Below, piece after piece: positions 35,901 to 47,939 of a DNA stretch of 64,000 nucleotides. The position numbers and the translations under genes were made by a program. This stretch comes from Acanthaster planci (taxonomy: Eukaryota > Echinodermata > Asteroidea > Valvatida > Acanthasteridae), in assembly GCF_001949145.1 (NCBI RefSeq), contig NW_019091456.1, forward strand, positions 74,496 to 138,495, written 5' to 3'. The notes under the pieces are model-generated. The model saw only the letters and a list, made by a program, of their open reading frames with translations. It did not search any database and had not been told where the DNA came from. Position 1 is the stretch's first letter, and each line of letters opens with the position of its first letter.

Positions 35901-38900
35901 TACCATGATCGAGTGCTTCTTCAAATGCAGCTCTTGTTCCTTGCATCTGTTTAAGGATTACTTGTGACCTGCAAAAATTCTCTTGGTCACTTTTAAAACC
36001 TACAGTGGCCTTCTCAGAATCTCATGAGGGCGCTATCTGATTGAGTTTGTAATCTGACACTAGATGCAGCTTCAGGAAAGCCCAAAACTGTTCAATTTCT
36101 TTTTGTTGTTTTTCGTACGTTGTCAAGTTGTCCCTAGTGTATCTCTAATGTCCTGTACAGTATTATTACATGTATGAGAAGCAATGTAGGTCATACTGGT
36201 ATGCTTTGACCAGTGCATGTGTTGAAAATGTAAATTCATTCTGACGTGGCCGTCCACATGGGACTTTTCTGCGATGTGAAAATAACAATTCCTCGGCCAG
36301 GTTGGTCCTGGAAAATGTTCATTGCAAAAAGTAAAACTATCAACCAACATTCAACACTTTACAATTGTGATAGTTCACTGGCTGTCCATATTGGATTTAA
36401 TTTTGTCCAGTTGACAACAGTCATTTACTTTTTGGCCATGGGCGGAAGGGGGGGCAGGCAACAGGGACTGTGGCAACCCTCCCAGAAAAGAAATGAATTA
36501 TTAAGCATCTTTAATGGAGATTGTTTTGTATGAACAGAGCCAGTTTGTTCAGAAAATTGTTTCTGAGCAGCTGCATAATTGTGACCGATGCAGTCAGTTA
36601 ATGCAAAAGTGCACTTGGGATGTTGCTTACTTGTGTTTGCCCCCCAAAATTTGGGTCTGGATCCAGCCTTGTTTTTTGGCAAGTATTAATAGGCACTGGA
36701 GTTATTCAACACTTTTCTGAATTATTTGTAACGTGTATTAGATGAATACACTAATCCACTCTGCATACAGTTACCCTTTCAGTGATGAATACAAGCTGGG
36801 ACATCTATCAAAGCCTAATGGTGCTATGTACTCATTACCCACGTTAACAGGCTACAGATTTGAGAGAGGACTTATGTACAATGTGCCATGTTGTAATAAT
36901 GGTGTAGACCGTGTATGCCACAAGGAGAGTGTTGCTTGATGTGACTCTGATATCCCAACTGGCCCATCGAGGCTTTAATTGGTCATTTTTCCATACCCTG
37001 TCCATCTCAGGCTTCTCTAAAATCAATCCTAGATTGTAGGTCTGAAGTGTTCAAATTAAATGGAAGTACCGAAATATGTTGCTCTTTTGCATTTTATTCA
37101 AGGTTCCGGGGCACATTCTGACTTACATTTGAGTTGATAACTTCAAAGACAGCAGGTAGAAAAGATAAATTCTGAGAAGGCAGTGAAGTTGAGTATTGGA
37201 AAATAGTCATATTTAGATGTGAACTCCTTTGAAGGAAGGCTGCCCCCTCCCCCACCCTAATTGTCTGTCATTTTGCCACTCTTTTATTTTTAGGCTCTTT
37301 CCCACCCAGACTTGAAAAAACTCTACTTCAATATCAACCAGAAATCTTCACCTTATATCACGCAAAGCTACTGGTGCAGTGATATATCAGGGAGCGAAAT
37401 GTTAGTCTGCTCAACGTATTATCCAGGTAATAATAGCTTTATGTATTAACTGCTGAGGGCGCTCTCCTCCCGTCATACAATTTATACATAAAATCAGCAG
37501 CATTGGTTTGAAAATTACAGGAGTTGCCCAACTTGCCCTTTTTGAGAAAATTAAATTCAGTATATATGCATTTATATAAACATGATTGAAAATAGTCTTA
37601 ACATGGTAGCTGTACATGCAATGACAGTATTGGTGTTGAATTCATCACAAGTACTTTCACAAGACCAGTGAAAAGTAGCAGGGTTAACTGTGACAGATGA
37701 CTTGGCTGACGAGATGACTTGTTATAGACTTTCAGGGACTTGTGATTAATTCAACTACACTGTGTAGTGACGTTATGTAGGGTGAAAGGACTGCACTTGG
37801 GATGTCAAGAGAATCATGTCCACTTGTGTTGTTGCTGCAGGCAGGTGCTGGCCTAACAAAGCTCAAAGGAAATACTGACACGTGTAAACTTCCTTCATTT
37901 GTGTTTTCCAATGGTTTATATTCTGTATGACAGAAGGGCCTGAGGATGACTATTAAATGGGTACAATTTTGTTCAAAACTTACTTGTTGCAGGTAGGGGT
38001 GGGAACAAGTCTTGAAATGGAGGAGGGGTTGGAACTGTTGGACAAAGCAATGCCTTTTTGCACTTCTATTAAAATAGATCACCATATGTATTACCTTTCA
38101 ATCTTATATTTTTGTTTCAATTTAAAAATCATAGAATTTTGTATAAACTACATGTAATTATTCTAATTACCTTTATATTTGTTCACTTCCGATTGACTCA
38201 TTTATATACAGAAATGGAAAGTTTGCATAATGCCTGGATGGTTCAGGAGTTGACCTTTGACATCTGTTTGACCTTGCTTCAACAAGTTCTTTATGCTGCC
38301 ATGCACCTTCACTCTACATACAAGATTGTCTACCTCAACTGGAAGTGTAAGCAATCAGGAGAGATTTTATTGATGAAGTGCTTTTAGTGCAGTACAATTT
38401 TTTGCTGCAGCTGAAAGCGGTGGGATGAAAAAGATTCCTTATTTGAAAAAGAATTTGGGAAAAATATTTGTGCGATGTGTGCAATAACAGATGTACAAAG
38501 CATTATGATTTTTGTCAACAAATGCCGTATGGAATTTGACATTGCTAAGCATAATGTGCAGCTTTTGAAATTTTTAGGTAATTTCTGTCACAAATTTGTC
38601 AAGCTAATGGTTTCCTGACACCAGAAATAGACAGTTTGATCAAACAGCTATTCATAGGCCTTATCTGCTTATTATGCAAGTACTCTCTCAACTGTGAGGA
38701 ACATTTTGTTTACACTGAATCCTGCTATGGGGGATTGAACCACAGCGAAGCAAACTGTAAACAAACCTTGTTTTGTTTACACTGTCTTCTGATCCTGCTT
38801 TCATCAATCTTTCACAACAGAAAAGTCACTGAGTTTTTGTGCACTGTACTATGGATGCAAAACTCTGTGCTTTGGTTTAGGCTTCTAGCTATGCTTACAA

Positions 38901-41900
38901 TTTCATTGCGACTTTGTCACTGGTTCTATGGCACATCGAGGGGTAATTGCTATTCACTTTGCTTTTGTTTTATACTCAATATCACATCACTGTTCCACAG
39001 TTGCCTGTCTGTGACAAAACTTTGCTGTCACCACTGCCCTTACTAGATGCCTTGACTTTGAACACTGACCAAGCCAAACTTTTCAGGGCATGGTTTGCTT
39101 TGTTTATAGACTTAAAAAAAGTGAAGAGACACAGACCTAACCAACTGAATAAAAATATAAATAAATGCTAATGAAAAGTAGAGATAGTCCAAGGTAGCAT
39201 TGCTATGCACATGAACAAAAAACAATGGGTGTGGTGCTGCTGTTCAGTTGTAAAGTACCCATGTGGATAATGTACATTACAGCTGCAGAGAAAGTACCAA
39301 TCACTCGTTTACATTGTGCACTAGACTTTGCGGGGACTAGCCGCTCTCAAATGAATAATGTTTATGGACTTTTGGACGTCCAAAGTCAACTGCGCCATAC
39401 AAACTGGATATGTTTGTGTCAAATTGCAGGATCAGACCCACCAATTAGCAGGTCTGATCTTTCCCAAAAGGAGAATCGAGAAAGGAGGATCAGATTTGGA
39501 TCAGAGCCTGATCCACTTGGCATTTACACTTGTTGTTGATCTACCTGCAATCCTCCTTGGTGGATCAAAACCCCTTTTGATCCCCTTGCAGAATCCAGTG
39601 TAGATGTAGTCAAATACAGCGTTGAGGTTGACAATCAAGCTATTTATGCTAGGTGTCTTGCCTCCACTGCAAGAACCAAGAGAGTTTCAACGTAATTAAT
39701 GTATGCTGTACGTGTGCCAGACATGCACAAACAAGCATGCTGTTTCACCTCACGTCAGATTGTTGCTTAAAATCTCTTCCTGGGCTCGAAATTGCCATTG
39801 AAGTGCTCGTGTGACACAAGTGAAATCTAACCAAATGCAAGTTTTCCTCAACTCAAGCTTGCCCTGTGCTCAAGGTGGAAAAGTACCAGTATGATATGAA
39901 TGAAACCAAAAATAAGTTGAACAAAATCATTCTACTGTAGCTTGTCTGTCTGTCTTCTGTGTTCCAGCCACTGGTAGATTGGAATACCACAAACAAATCC
40001 ATATGGTGCTGATGTATACATACATGTACAGTGTAGATTGCCATGGACATTGTTTTGCGGGTTGGGGACCAGACATACTGCTGAGTGATGTATAACCTCG
40101 CTCCCTCCTTACTGATATATACAAGTCAGTCGTTGAATGTATAACTGAAACTGTCAGGTTGGAGTGTGCATTGCATGTGGACTCGGAGCATTTTTTTTTA
40201 CACATACACACGTTGACATCATTTTGCAGTGAGTTTTTTAATCACAGTATGGTGGGAAATTTGTTGGTGACTTGTTCAGTTTTCATCTTCATGAAACATT
40301 CACCACCAAAACACAAAAGTCCGCACTCTTTCCTTGGAACTGAGGGGATGTGTCCAAAACTGAATGCCCAGCTGTTTCCCTCAAAAATTAGTGCAAGTTA
40401 AACTTTGTTTGCGCAAGTTGTTTCAAATGCTAACTTGCACATGGCACAAGTAAATGTTTTGGCACTTTTGATCCCTGCTCTTATATGTAGAGTTCATTAT
40501 TGTCTGTCACCTTGTCTTTTCTCATGAAAAGTGAGGGAGGGGGGTGCTACATCATTAATCACTAATCTCAGTTATGTATTTAACCATCTGGATATCCCAT
40601 GAGGTCCATTGGATGATTAGGACATACCCTGTGTACATGCATGATAAGTAACGCCAACAATGTCCCTTTCCCAACTGAAGTCCAGTGTAATGGGCTTTTT
40701 CAGTTCATGTATTGATAGTTGCTCTCATTATAGGAGCACCAGTAATTGTCTAATGGTTGCCAGTGTCATGGATGGTCATTCTGACACTCCTAGTTTCCAT
40801 GTGTAAAAGGTTCCAATGTGCTATGGGATGGCCGGACTACTGGTGAGAACATCAAGCTTTGTAACTTCAACAAGGTAGTTCAGATAAAGCCTGGTTGTGT
40901 GGTGCAGTGTCCTGCCAACATCATAGAGTCCTTTGATCCGTGCTTTACTGCACCCGAGGTAAGTATCCAGACAATCTGTCATTTTCACAAGTCAGGAGTG
41001 TATGAGACTTGATCGTGACAACATCAATAGTCTACTTGATGTGCTTGTGTGTACTTAGGAATGTTAATGTTTTAATTATTTGTAGGAATTCACATTCCTA
41101 TTTTGTAACTTTCAAATGTGCCAATGCCTATGCTGCCGTTGAACATAAGTATTACTCCCTGCTTGTGTAGTGACTATAGATAGTTATTGAAGCTGTTAAT
41201 CTATTTCTCATTAAAACTAATTATGCATGTACTTCCATCACTGTACATTAACCATTGCCAATCTATGTAAAGTTTAGGACACCATGAAGTGTTTCAGGTC
41301 CCTGTGGTACCTTGTTTCTATACCCCACGGCCCTCATGTTTCATTAACAAGGTACCAGGTTTGAGCCCTGCATTGACTGTCTTTCCCATTTTTCTTTTGT
41401 TTTCGTCAAAGAAATCCTGCATTTACTTTCACACTAATTTTTGTTTAGATTATCATCCCTTGGAAGATTTTTGGTTTTCATAGGAAATAAAGTCTAAGAT
41501 CTGTGTATTACAGACTGATTTGATTCCTGTGTCCAATGCTGCAGGTTGATGCAATAGAAGTAAACAGCAACCAGTCTAAAATGCCATACATGTAACTATA
41601 GTCACTGCATTAAATTTATGTGCTCATTTTGAGAAGGGAGATGACATTATGATTTCGTGCATGGCTGTTTGTGCTCTTGCTTAACCAGATAACTTTTTCA
41701 ACAAATTTTTGACCATTCAGCAGAAGTGAACTCATACACAGCAATCTGTTGTGCATATCAGATGAACAAATTCAACATAAAATAACCAAGCAAAACAAAT
41801 CAAACAAATTTCCCAAACTAAGCTGGATGGCTGGAAAACTTGCCATTGCTCAATTTGCCATGGTCAATACAAGAAATTCACAATGCTTTCTTTGAGGTCC

Positions 41901-44233
41901 TTGAATGCTGGTTTATCCATTGAGAATTCAGAGAATTACTGTCGTATTCCAAAGAAATGAGAAAAAAATGACTTAAAATGGTGGGCAGAGCCAATTGTAT
42001 AACCGTTTTTGGCCAATGATAAAATGGTGAATGAATAACAGTAGTTAAAACTGAGATTTTCCATGTCCGAATTTTCAACAGTGCTGAACACACTTTGCAG
42101 CCTTACCGCATTTCTGTGGGATTGTTTATACATGTACTTATATTTGGCAGAAACCTTGCTGGCTAAATTCTACATATGGTATCCATTTAAGTTTCACACT
42201 TTTTCATAAGATCAACTAACCTGACTGACTGTAGATAGAAGTCGAGATGGAGTCAGGATTAAAACATGTATTTTGAAAACGTCATTGCATGAAGCTTTCT
42301 CATCCAACTGGACACTGCTGTTTAATGCTAATTTATTGCATTGTTAAAATGTCTTCCTCAGGTGTTTTGCAGGACTCCTCTGTCTTATAATTCGGATGTA
42401 TGGGGTATTGGCTGTCTGTTGTATGAGATGCTGTACAAGAAATCTCCCTACCAAGACCACACCCACCTATCTCCAGCAGAGATGAGACAGTTGGTGAGCT
42501 TTTGTGCCTATGTTGCATGAGAAAAAACAGTTTAACAGGCCAGTTCCAAAATGAATATTTCTTGTAGTACATTATATGGTACGTACAGTATCCATTGTTT
42601 TTAGAATGGGAGATGGCAACTGCATTCTATGTTTAAAGGTCTGTTTATCAGTTTTGTAGGAAGACTCAAGTCTGGACTCACTTTGACGCACTGAGACGTT
42701 TTTTGTGAACTTGGACTAGGGCCTAAAGACTGATTGACTTGATCTGAGTCTTACACAAGTCCACCCAAAAGACTCTTTTATCATCATCAGCACCCTTTTT
42801 GATGCAAAACAAGGAAATGAATGGGAAGGCTTAAAACGACACCTTTGTATACTGTTTCCAATTTATGAGGGGTCATCTTCTATAAAACATTTTTATGTCA
42901 AGTAACGTAACCTTGCCTTGCATTCTACTTCTTTATGATGTTTATGTGGACACATTAATCAAGTTATAAAATTATTCCTAACCTTCTGTATTTAATATTA
43001 AAATATGTATGGCAAATTTTGAAACCTGTGTGTGGATTTTTAGTACAAATTTGAAAAAAAATATTTTTGAGTACCCAGACAATCTGTGCTGGTATGAAAT
43101 TCTAGTGCAACGTCAGTGTACACCATCTGCTCTTTACCCATCAAGTGAAGTTCTATGCAATATTGATTACATGTTGGCAGTGGTAACTCAACTTGAAATG
43201 AGTTCATGGGTTCAATATTCATAATATAGGAAGCGATAGTGGAAAGGTCAACTATCGTGAAATTCGACCAAAGCATCAGCACATCGTAATCCAACATTTA
43301 ACATTTATATGCACCTACTATGTGGAACAGACTTCCAATATGTTTGAAAAATCCCAATGAATTTTAAGGTTTAAAAGCATTCTTTTTTTTGTTTTTTCAT
43401 AGTTTTTATGAAAATTTTTATGAGGATTAATGCCTTGTTAACCAGAGGTGATTTTGATGTTTTGTAAAATGTTTAAGAATAATTAATATTCATGTATGAA
43501 TTAAGAATACAATTTTTCTGATACTTGGAAATGCCACTCTTTGTTCCTTTCTTTGAATTTCTAATTACTTGATCATACATGGGCCATTTTCTTCGGTGTG
43601 TGTAGTACTCGGTGTTTGCTGATACTGTATTGGTGCCTATGTTTTTGTACATGCATGCACCAGAACATAAGTTTGGTTTATTAGAGGACTGGGACATGGA
43701 CTAGGATTTTCAGACTCAAACTTAAACTAGTAGGACTCGGACTCAATTGTGTTTGGCTCTAATAGAATGCAGTTGATGCTTTGTGCCAAAATGTTCAGGA
43801 TTAATTTGTTCTGCTCTCTGAATTCTTTTACATTTAAGGTGAAACTTGAGCATTTTGGAAAAAAAATGTGTGATAGACACATAAAGAAACATTGCGTTAA
43901 CCTTCATGCTATGGCCATGTCTGTTTTTTCCTATTAAAATTATCTTGTCAAAATTGACAAAGTGTATTGCAAATGCAAACCCTGGGATGACATCATATGC
44001 TACGACAGTGTGCTGTCAGTGTTACCTTCTGAAGCATCATTCCATCCTCCATTTCTTGTCTTCAGGTACGTGATGATCAGATCCAACCCGACTTACCTTG
44101 TGATAATAGTCAACTCCTGGCACTTCTCTGTGACTGCTTGCAGAGGAAAATGTGTGAACGTTTAACAACAGAGATGTTCCTAGAGAAAGTGGATGATTTG
44201 CTGTCGGCCAAGACAGCAGAAGCAGAGAGATGA
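29930..44233 (+). CDS. TAZ-like zinc finger / pseudokinase protein (family not recognised)
   Basis: Eleven exons join in phase to 1132 codons plus TGA: 29930-31484, 31885-32501, 32879-32971, 33292-33440, 35071-35188, 35641-35790, 37294-37426, 38212-38346, 40810-40958, 42362-42493, 44066-44233. Residues 1-724 are hydrophilic and Ser/Gly/Asn-rich, look mostly disordered, and resemble nothing I recognise; a short Cys-bearing segment around 454-485 is an exception. Residues 739-799 carry a Cys/His cluster resembling a CBP/p300-type TAZ finger. Residues about 860-1115 follow the order of a kinase domain: Gly-rich stretch GQFLGDFGDF (864-873), VVIKK with lysine 893, a degenerate catalytic loop (YLN for HRD), NFN for DFG, intact APE (1031-1033) and SDVWGIG. 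Both catalytic Asp are Asn, so it is probably inactive. The chosen ATG is the first Met after an in-frame TAG (29915-29917). That TAG also looks like a splice acceptor (ttcattttag), so an upstream 5' UTR exon is possible; Met at 29960 is an alternative start. The 31885-32501 exon needs a GC donor. Function is unknown; a scaffold or regulator role is inference. Confidence 0.82.
32879..33440 (+). other. TAZ-like zinc-binding domain (two exons)
   Basis: The exons 32879-32971 and 33292-33440 encode residues 725-805. The ligand candidates are C739, C743, C748, C753, H777, C781, H785, C789, C794 and C799. The last part, HSSRCKEVECIVPFC, has the spacing H-x3-C-x4-C-x4-C with a V-P-F before the final Cys. 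That is the spacing and context of the third zinc site in TAZ domains of CBP/p300. The segment between C753 and H777 (KRQILKLGSLFLENR) could form the helix expected between sites. Seen directly: the Cys/His pattern. From family knowledge: TAZ fingers use HCCC sites between helices and bind transactivation-type peptides. Inference: this is a complete or reduced TAZ fold; the first site is less clear than the last, so a degenerate TAZ or another Cys-rich finger is possible. Confidence 0.68.
33735..34446. other. Assembly gap (712 N)
   Basis: A run of N lies between the TAZ exon ending at 33440 and the exon starting at 35071. The flanking exons are in matching phase, so no coding sequence need be missing, but a symmetrical exon inside the gap cannot be excluded. 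Open frames drawn through the N run are artefacts. Confidence 1.
35641..44233 (+). other. Pseudokinase domain of the TAZ-like protein (six exons)
   Basis: Exons from 35641 onward encode residues 845-1132. The kinase landmarks appear in correct order. They are a Gly-rich stretch at 864-873, a lysine in VVIKK (893), and a helix leading to AAMHLHSTYKIV. Next come YLNWKCSNVL in place of HRDLKPxNVL (979-988), IKLCNFNKV in place of the DFG segment (998-1006), FTAPE (1029-1033), SDVWGIGCLLYEM and a short C-terminal helical tail. The metal-binding Asn (986), the beta-3 Lys, the APE motif and the subdomain IX Asp (1045) are kept. The catalytic Asp (981) and DFG Asp (1002) are both Asn. Phosphotransfer is therefore unlikely; nucleotide binding without catalysis is possible. 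The activation segment is Cys-rich (CVVQCPANIIESFDPCF). Confidence 0.78.
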
Positions 44234-46060
44234 TGGACACGTACATCAGCGTCTCTTGTTATGATGCCTCTTGATAAATTTCTTCAGACAACATGTATTT
44301 CTGACTGAAGTGCCATTGGCCATTAGGAAACTGTTTGGCCACTGAACTACCGGTGCAGGCTTGCTAAAGGCCATTATTTTTAGGGGTTACAATGGCAAGG
44401 AAAGTTTGTTGTAAAAGTACCCTGCAGCTGGAGATTAAAAAAAGATAAAATACATGATGTTCTGACACTGATGTTGCTTTAACACAAAAGCAGCTGAGAA
44501 GGGGGTTAAACTCTACAGGTTCTTCATGAAATTAATATTGCAATCCATTTTTGTGTTAGGCCTTATTAATGTAGGGTAGTGCATTCAAGGCACCAGGGTG
44601 CCATAATTGTTATCTCTAATTTGTAATACATGCATGTTCAGAGTGCTCATTGGTGCATCGTATTTGCCTCGAGTTGAAGCACACCTTTACTGGCAAAGAT
44701 GAGACAGTGTAGTGGGAAGTTTCAAAGCAGGCTTGTGCATGTGCCCAGCGCACACGTGGAGACCATACGTTCAACTACAAATTGGTTGGGCATGCTCAGC
44801 ATGCCTGGGCCAAGTGCCTGGTTGTGAGCCTACACAGTGTGAGTTTCCACCAACTCACTGTCATGTCATTGCTATTTAACAACATCCTCCCTTGTTCCCA
44901 CTCGTATCCAGTGGCGTAGCTACAGCAGCTGAGGGGGCACCTGGGGGTGCACCATTTTTTTCTGGGGGCACTGAAAATAAATGAACAAGGTATATATATT
45001 TTTTGTCCATTTCAAAATTTCAAAGGGGGGGGCACCCGGGGGACACAAGCCTCCATCAGGGGGGCACATCCCCCCCCGTAGTTACGCCACTGTTCGTATC
45101 AGATAAGGTACTTTGATATTTACAGAACACTTGGCTTGATTGGAATAAAATGAATTGGATATCTCAAGACGTAAAGGTATCCAAATTGGGTTCAATCAGC
45201 CTTTGCAGAGCTGAGATCTCAAAGTGATGGAATGGGAAGGATGGCAAATCTACCATCTTTCATTTGGCTGTACAAGAAAAGGGGCTCCAGGAGAGTTAAA
45301 TTAACTTTGCTTTGTCACACTAGGGTCTCTAGTTGGGTAAATTTCATATGCCACTGTTTGTGTAGATGCTCCTGTACATGGACAGGATAGGAAATAAATG
45401 GTTCAACTCTTAAGGAAAAAAGTTTGTCACAGGGTCCAAGAGTATTTTATGTATTTCTGAGTTAGAATCCACCAAACACGTTGAAATCCATCAGGTAATC
45501 TACCGTGAATATTATAAGCTATTTTGATGGGGATGAATGTATTATATTCAAAAAGGTGCAGATTTCTTGCATTGTTGTAGGTGGGGGCTAGTTCGTGGTA
45601 AAAACATAACTTCAAAGAGTTGTTAAAGGTTGGTAAAGTTTTGTGATTTTTTTCATTAACAAATACGATGAAATAGCACAGTTATTTGTATCCTGCATAA
45701 TTCTGCCTAACCGAGGTTTTTGTTGGGTTCTCTGTTGTAATTTGAATCGAACAACTAATATTAAACAACTATTTTAAAGTTTTCTTAGTTTGCTTATTAC
45801 CTGTTGTATAGTGATACCAAGTCCAATGTACGAATTGCTTTCTTTGTAATATGAAATGCATCTACATGTAAGCTGAAACTTAGTTAAAACCTTTGTCGGT
45901 TTATTGGGGTTCAGATGGTTACATTGGTAGAAGAAGGTTATAATTCGATGACGTTTTGTCTGTTTTATTTTGGTCACGTATTTACGTTGAAAGACGTCTT
46001 GCTGTGTGGATATTAAAAGGTGGTTGTATCACATAGCCAATAAATGTCTGTTGTAAAGAT
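44234..46060 (+). other. 3' UTR of the TAZ-pseudokinase gene with candidate poly(A) signals
   Basis: AATAAA occurs at 45393-45398 and again at 46039-46044 (gccaataaatgtc, followed by T/G-rich sequence). Either would place the miniature hAT-like element at 44909-45092 inside the 3' UTR. The true end is not determinable from sequence alone. Confidence 0.4.
44901..45100. mobile_element. hAT-like miniature element with 8-bp target duplication
   Basis: Element 44909-45092 (184 bp) starts cagtggcgtagctacagcag and ends gtagttacgccactg, an inverted pair. The flanks ctcgtatc (44901-44908) and ttcgtatc (45093-45100) match at 7 of 8 positions. An 8-bp duplication with CAGTGGCG ends is characteristic of hAT transposons. 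The interior is G-rich (ggggcacc blocks) with no coding capacity. A fragment with similar G-rich interior (ggggggcacccagggtgcac) lies near 51461-51500. Confidence 0.85.
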
Positions 46061-47900
46061 TGACATCTTGTCGATGTGCAAATAAGGCAATGAATGCTGT
46101 CTTAATTCTCCGGAGAATGAATGCGACTATAATTCTATTTTAATTCCCGAGCCGCAGGCGTGGGCATTATCAGCGTCCATTCTCCTGCCGGTCTGAACGT
46201 TATTTTAAGACCGAACAAGCGCAAATATTTTCTCATTCATAAATATCTTTTGTCAGAAAGTCAGAAAAGGTTAAAAATCTATACACTTCTAACGACTTTT
46301 TTCACCAATTTTCCTTTTTTTAGCCACCCTTCTAGCCATTTTGTGGTATGTGCCTCTGCGAACTGGTACCGTCAAAGACCAGCCACGTGACTGGCTCTCT
46401 ACCAATACGAATGGCTCTCTCTCGGGCGTTCGTGAATATAGGACGATATCCAAGACAATCACCCGCAAACAGACATGCATCCCATCACGGAGATCAATAA
46501 TATACTGAAGAAACAGGAGAGGTCCAGAACGGTGCCCTGAGTGTCACCACTTCTCAAAACTGAACAGTTTGGTCATTATGTTAGGGATGACTCTAGGTAA
46601 AGATACTTCAGACACATGGAAAAAACGACTTGAAACCAGTTTGTAAAATTCGGCTTGCGTACTTTACAATTCCATATTATGTACACTATTTACAATGATG
46701 TTAAAGTTTGATGAATAATCGGTAGGCCTACAATGGGCCCTTAAATTTGAAATAATTGTCCTATGACTTACTACATGTACTTTACTCTTCTACTAGATTT
46801 CCGAGAGGACCACTTCATCATGGAAAATTGGTAACTTCATTATGTTGATCAAATATAAGTCCCTGATATGTGATTACTCCTTCAACAAGTAAAGATGGGA
46901 ATTCCCACTCCGTAACGGTGCATTCGGCCGATTCCGTGGCATTCCAGCCAGGTAACAGAGTCTGGCGTATTATAGTCTCCTCTCAAGGACAGCTTGACTT
47001 CAGGTGTTAGACTCCCCGGAACTATCGTACGTACACATAGAGTGGATGTAATAGAATTCTGAAATCCCAAAGGTTACTGCCATCTATACAAATAAATTCA
47101 ATATTGTCATGTGCAAGTTTCATGTAAAAGCCGGAAATTACTCAAAAGTTTCCATTGCACATCTGCGTAGGCCAAAGTCACAATGTTTCTTATTCAGTTA
47201 AACTGCATTGCGTTTGAAACAACATATTTCAATTACGTTCGCAATTGTCATACATCAAATAAAGCTCATACTGATCTGCAAATCATGCTCATGTATGGTC
47301 AGTCCAATAATTAACACAGGGTATTTTTAATTCAAGCAAACTACATTTCAACAACAATCTCTTAGAAGACAAAATATTCAAATTACGGTTATTTCAGGTA
47401 ACATTATTCAACGATATCTTGGCTGAGTGTTGCAATCTCTGGGACTGGATTCTGAAGGATGGTGCTAGCTCTGTAATACCTAGATCTGACGATCCGATCG
47501 TACCGGGACTGGATTTCTCCCGCCGATCGTTATCTGCTGCTTCAGAGACCTCAGGAAAGTTCGTACCGGTCACTTGCAAAAATTCTCAGCTCACACACTT
47601 GATGTTACCGCCTTGGAGATCAAAATCGTTCACAGACACTCTTTCTAAGATCAAAATCTACTCCACCCAGAACTCATGAATATAAACAAAGTGAACTGGG
47701 AACAAAAACGCCAGTTGTAAATACAAACAAAACGCAAATTTAGTTTAACAATAACCATGGCCGGGTGGAAGTTACGTAAGCCCGTGGTAACTACAGACGC
47801 ACCACTCGATCGCGTGCTAACCTATGGCGATCGGGGATTTTTACGCGGGCTGAAAATCGTTCCGCGGGAAAAATTTTCTAAAACTTTATTTGTCAAGCCG
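45400..47900. other. Intergenic sequence, no gene seen
   Basis: An open + strand frame of about 86 codons at 47419 has no ATG at its start and no recognisable domain. A short CG-rich stretch at about 47760-47880 is notable but unassigned. Confidence 0.5.
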
Positions 47901-47939
47901 AATTGGCGCTTAACAGGACTGTTCTATTTACCATAGGCG

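Noticed and set aside
47419-47679. 86-codon open frame as a separate gene
   Set aside because: It starts at TTG, not ATG, and shows no domain or splice context.
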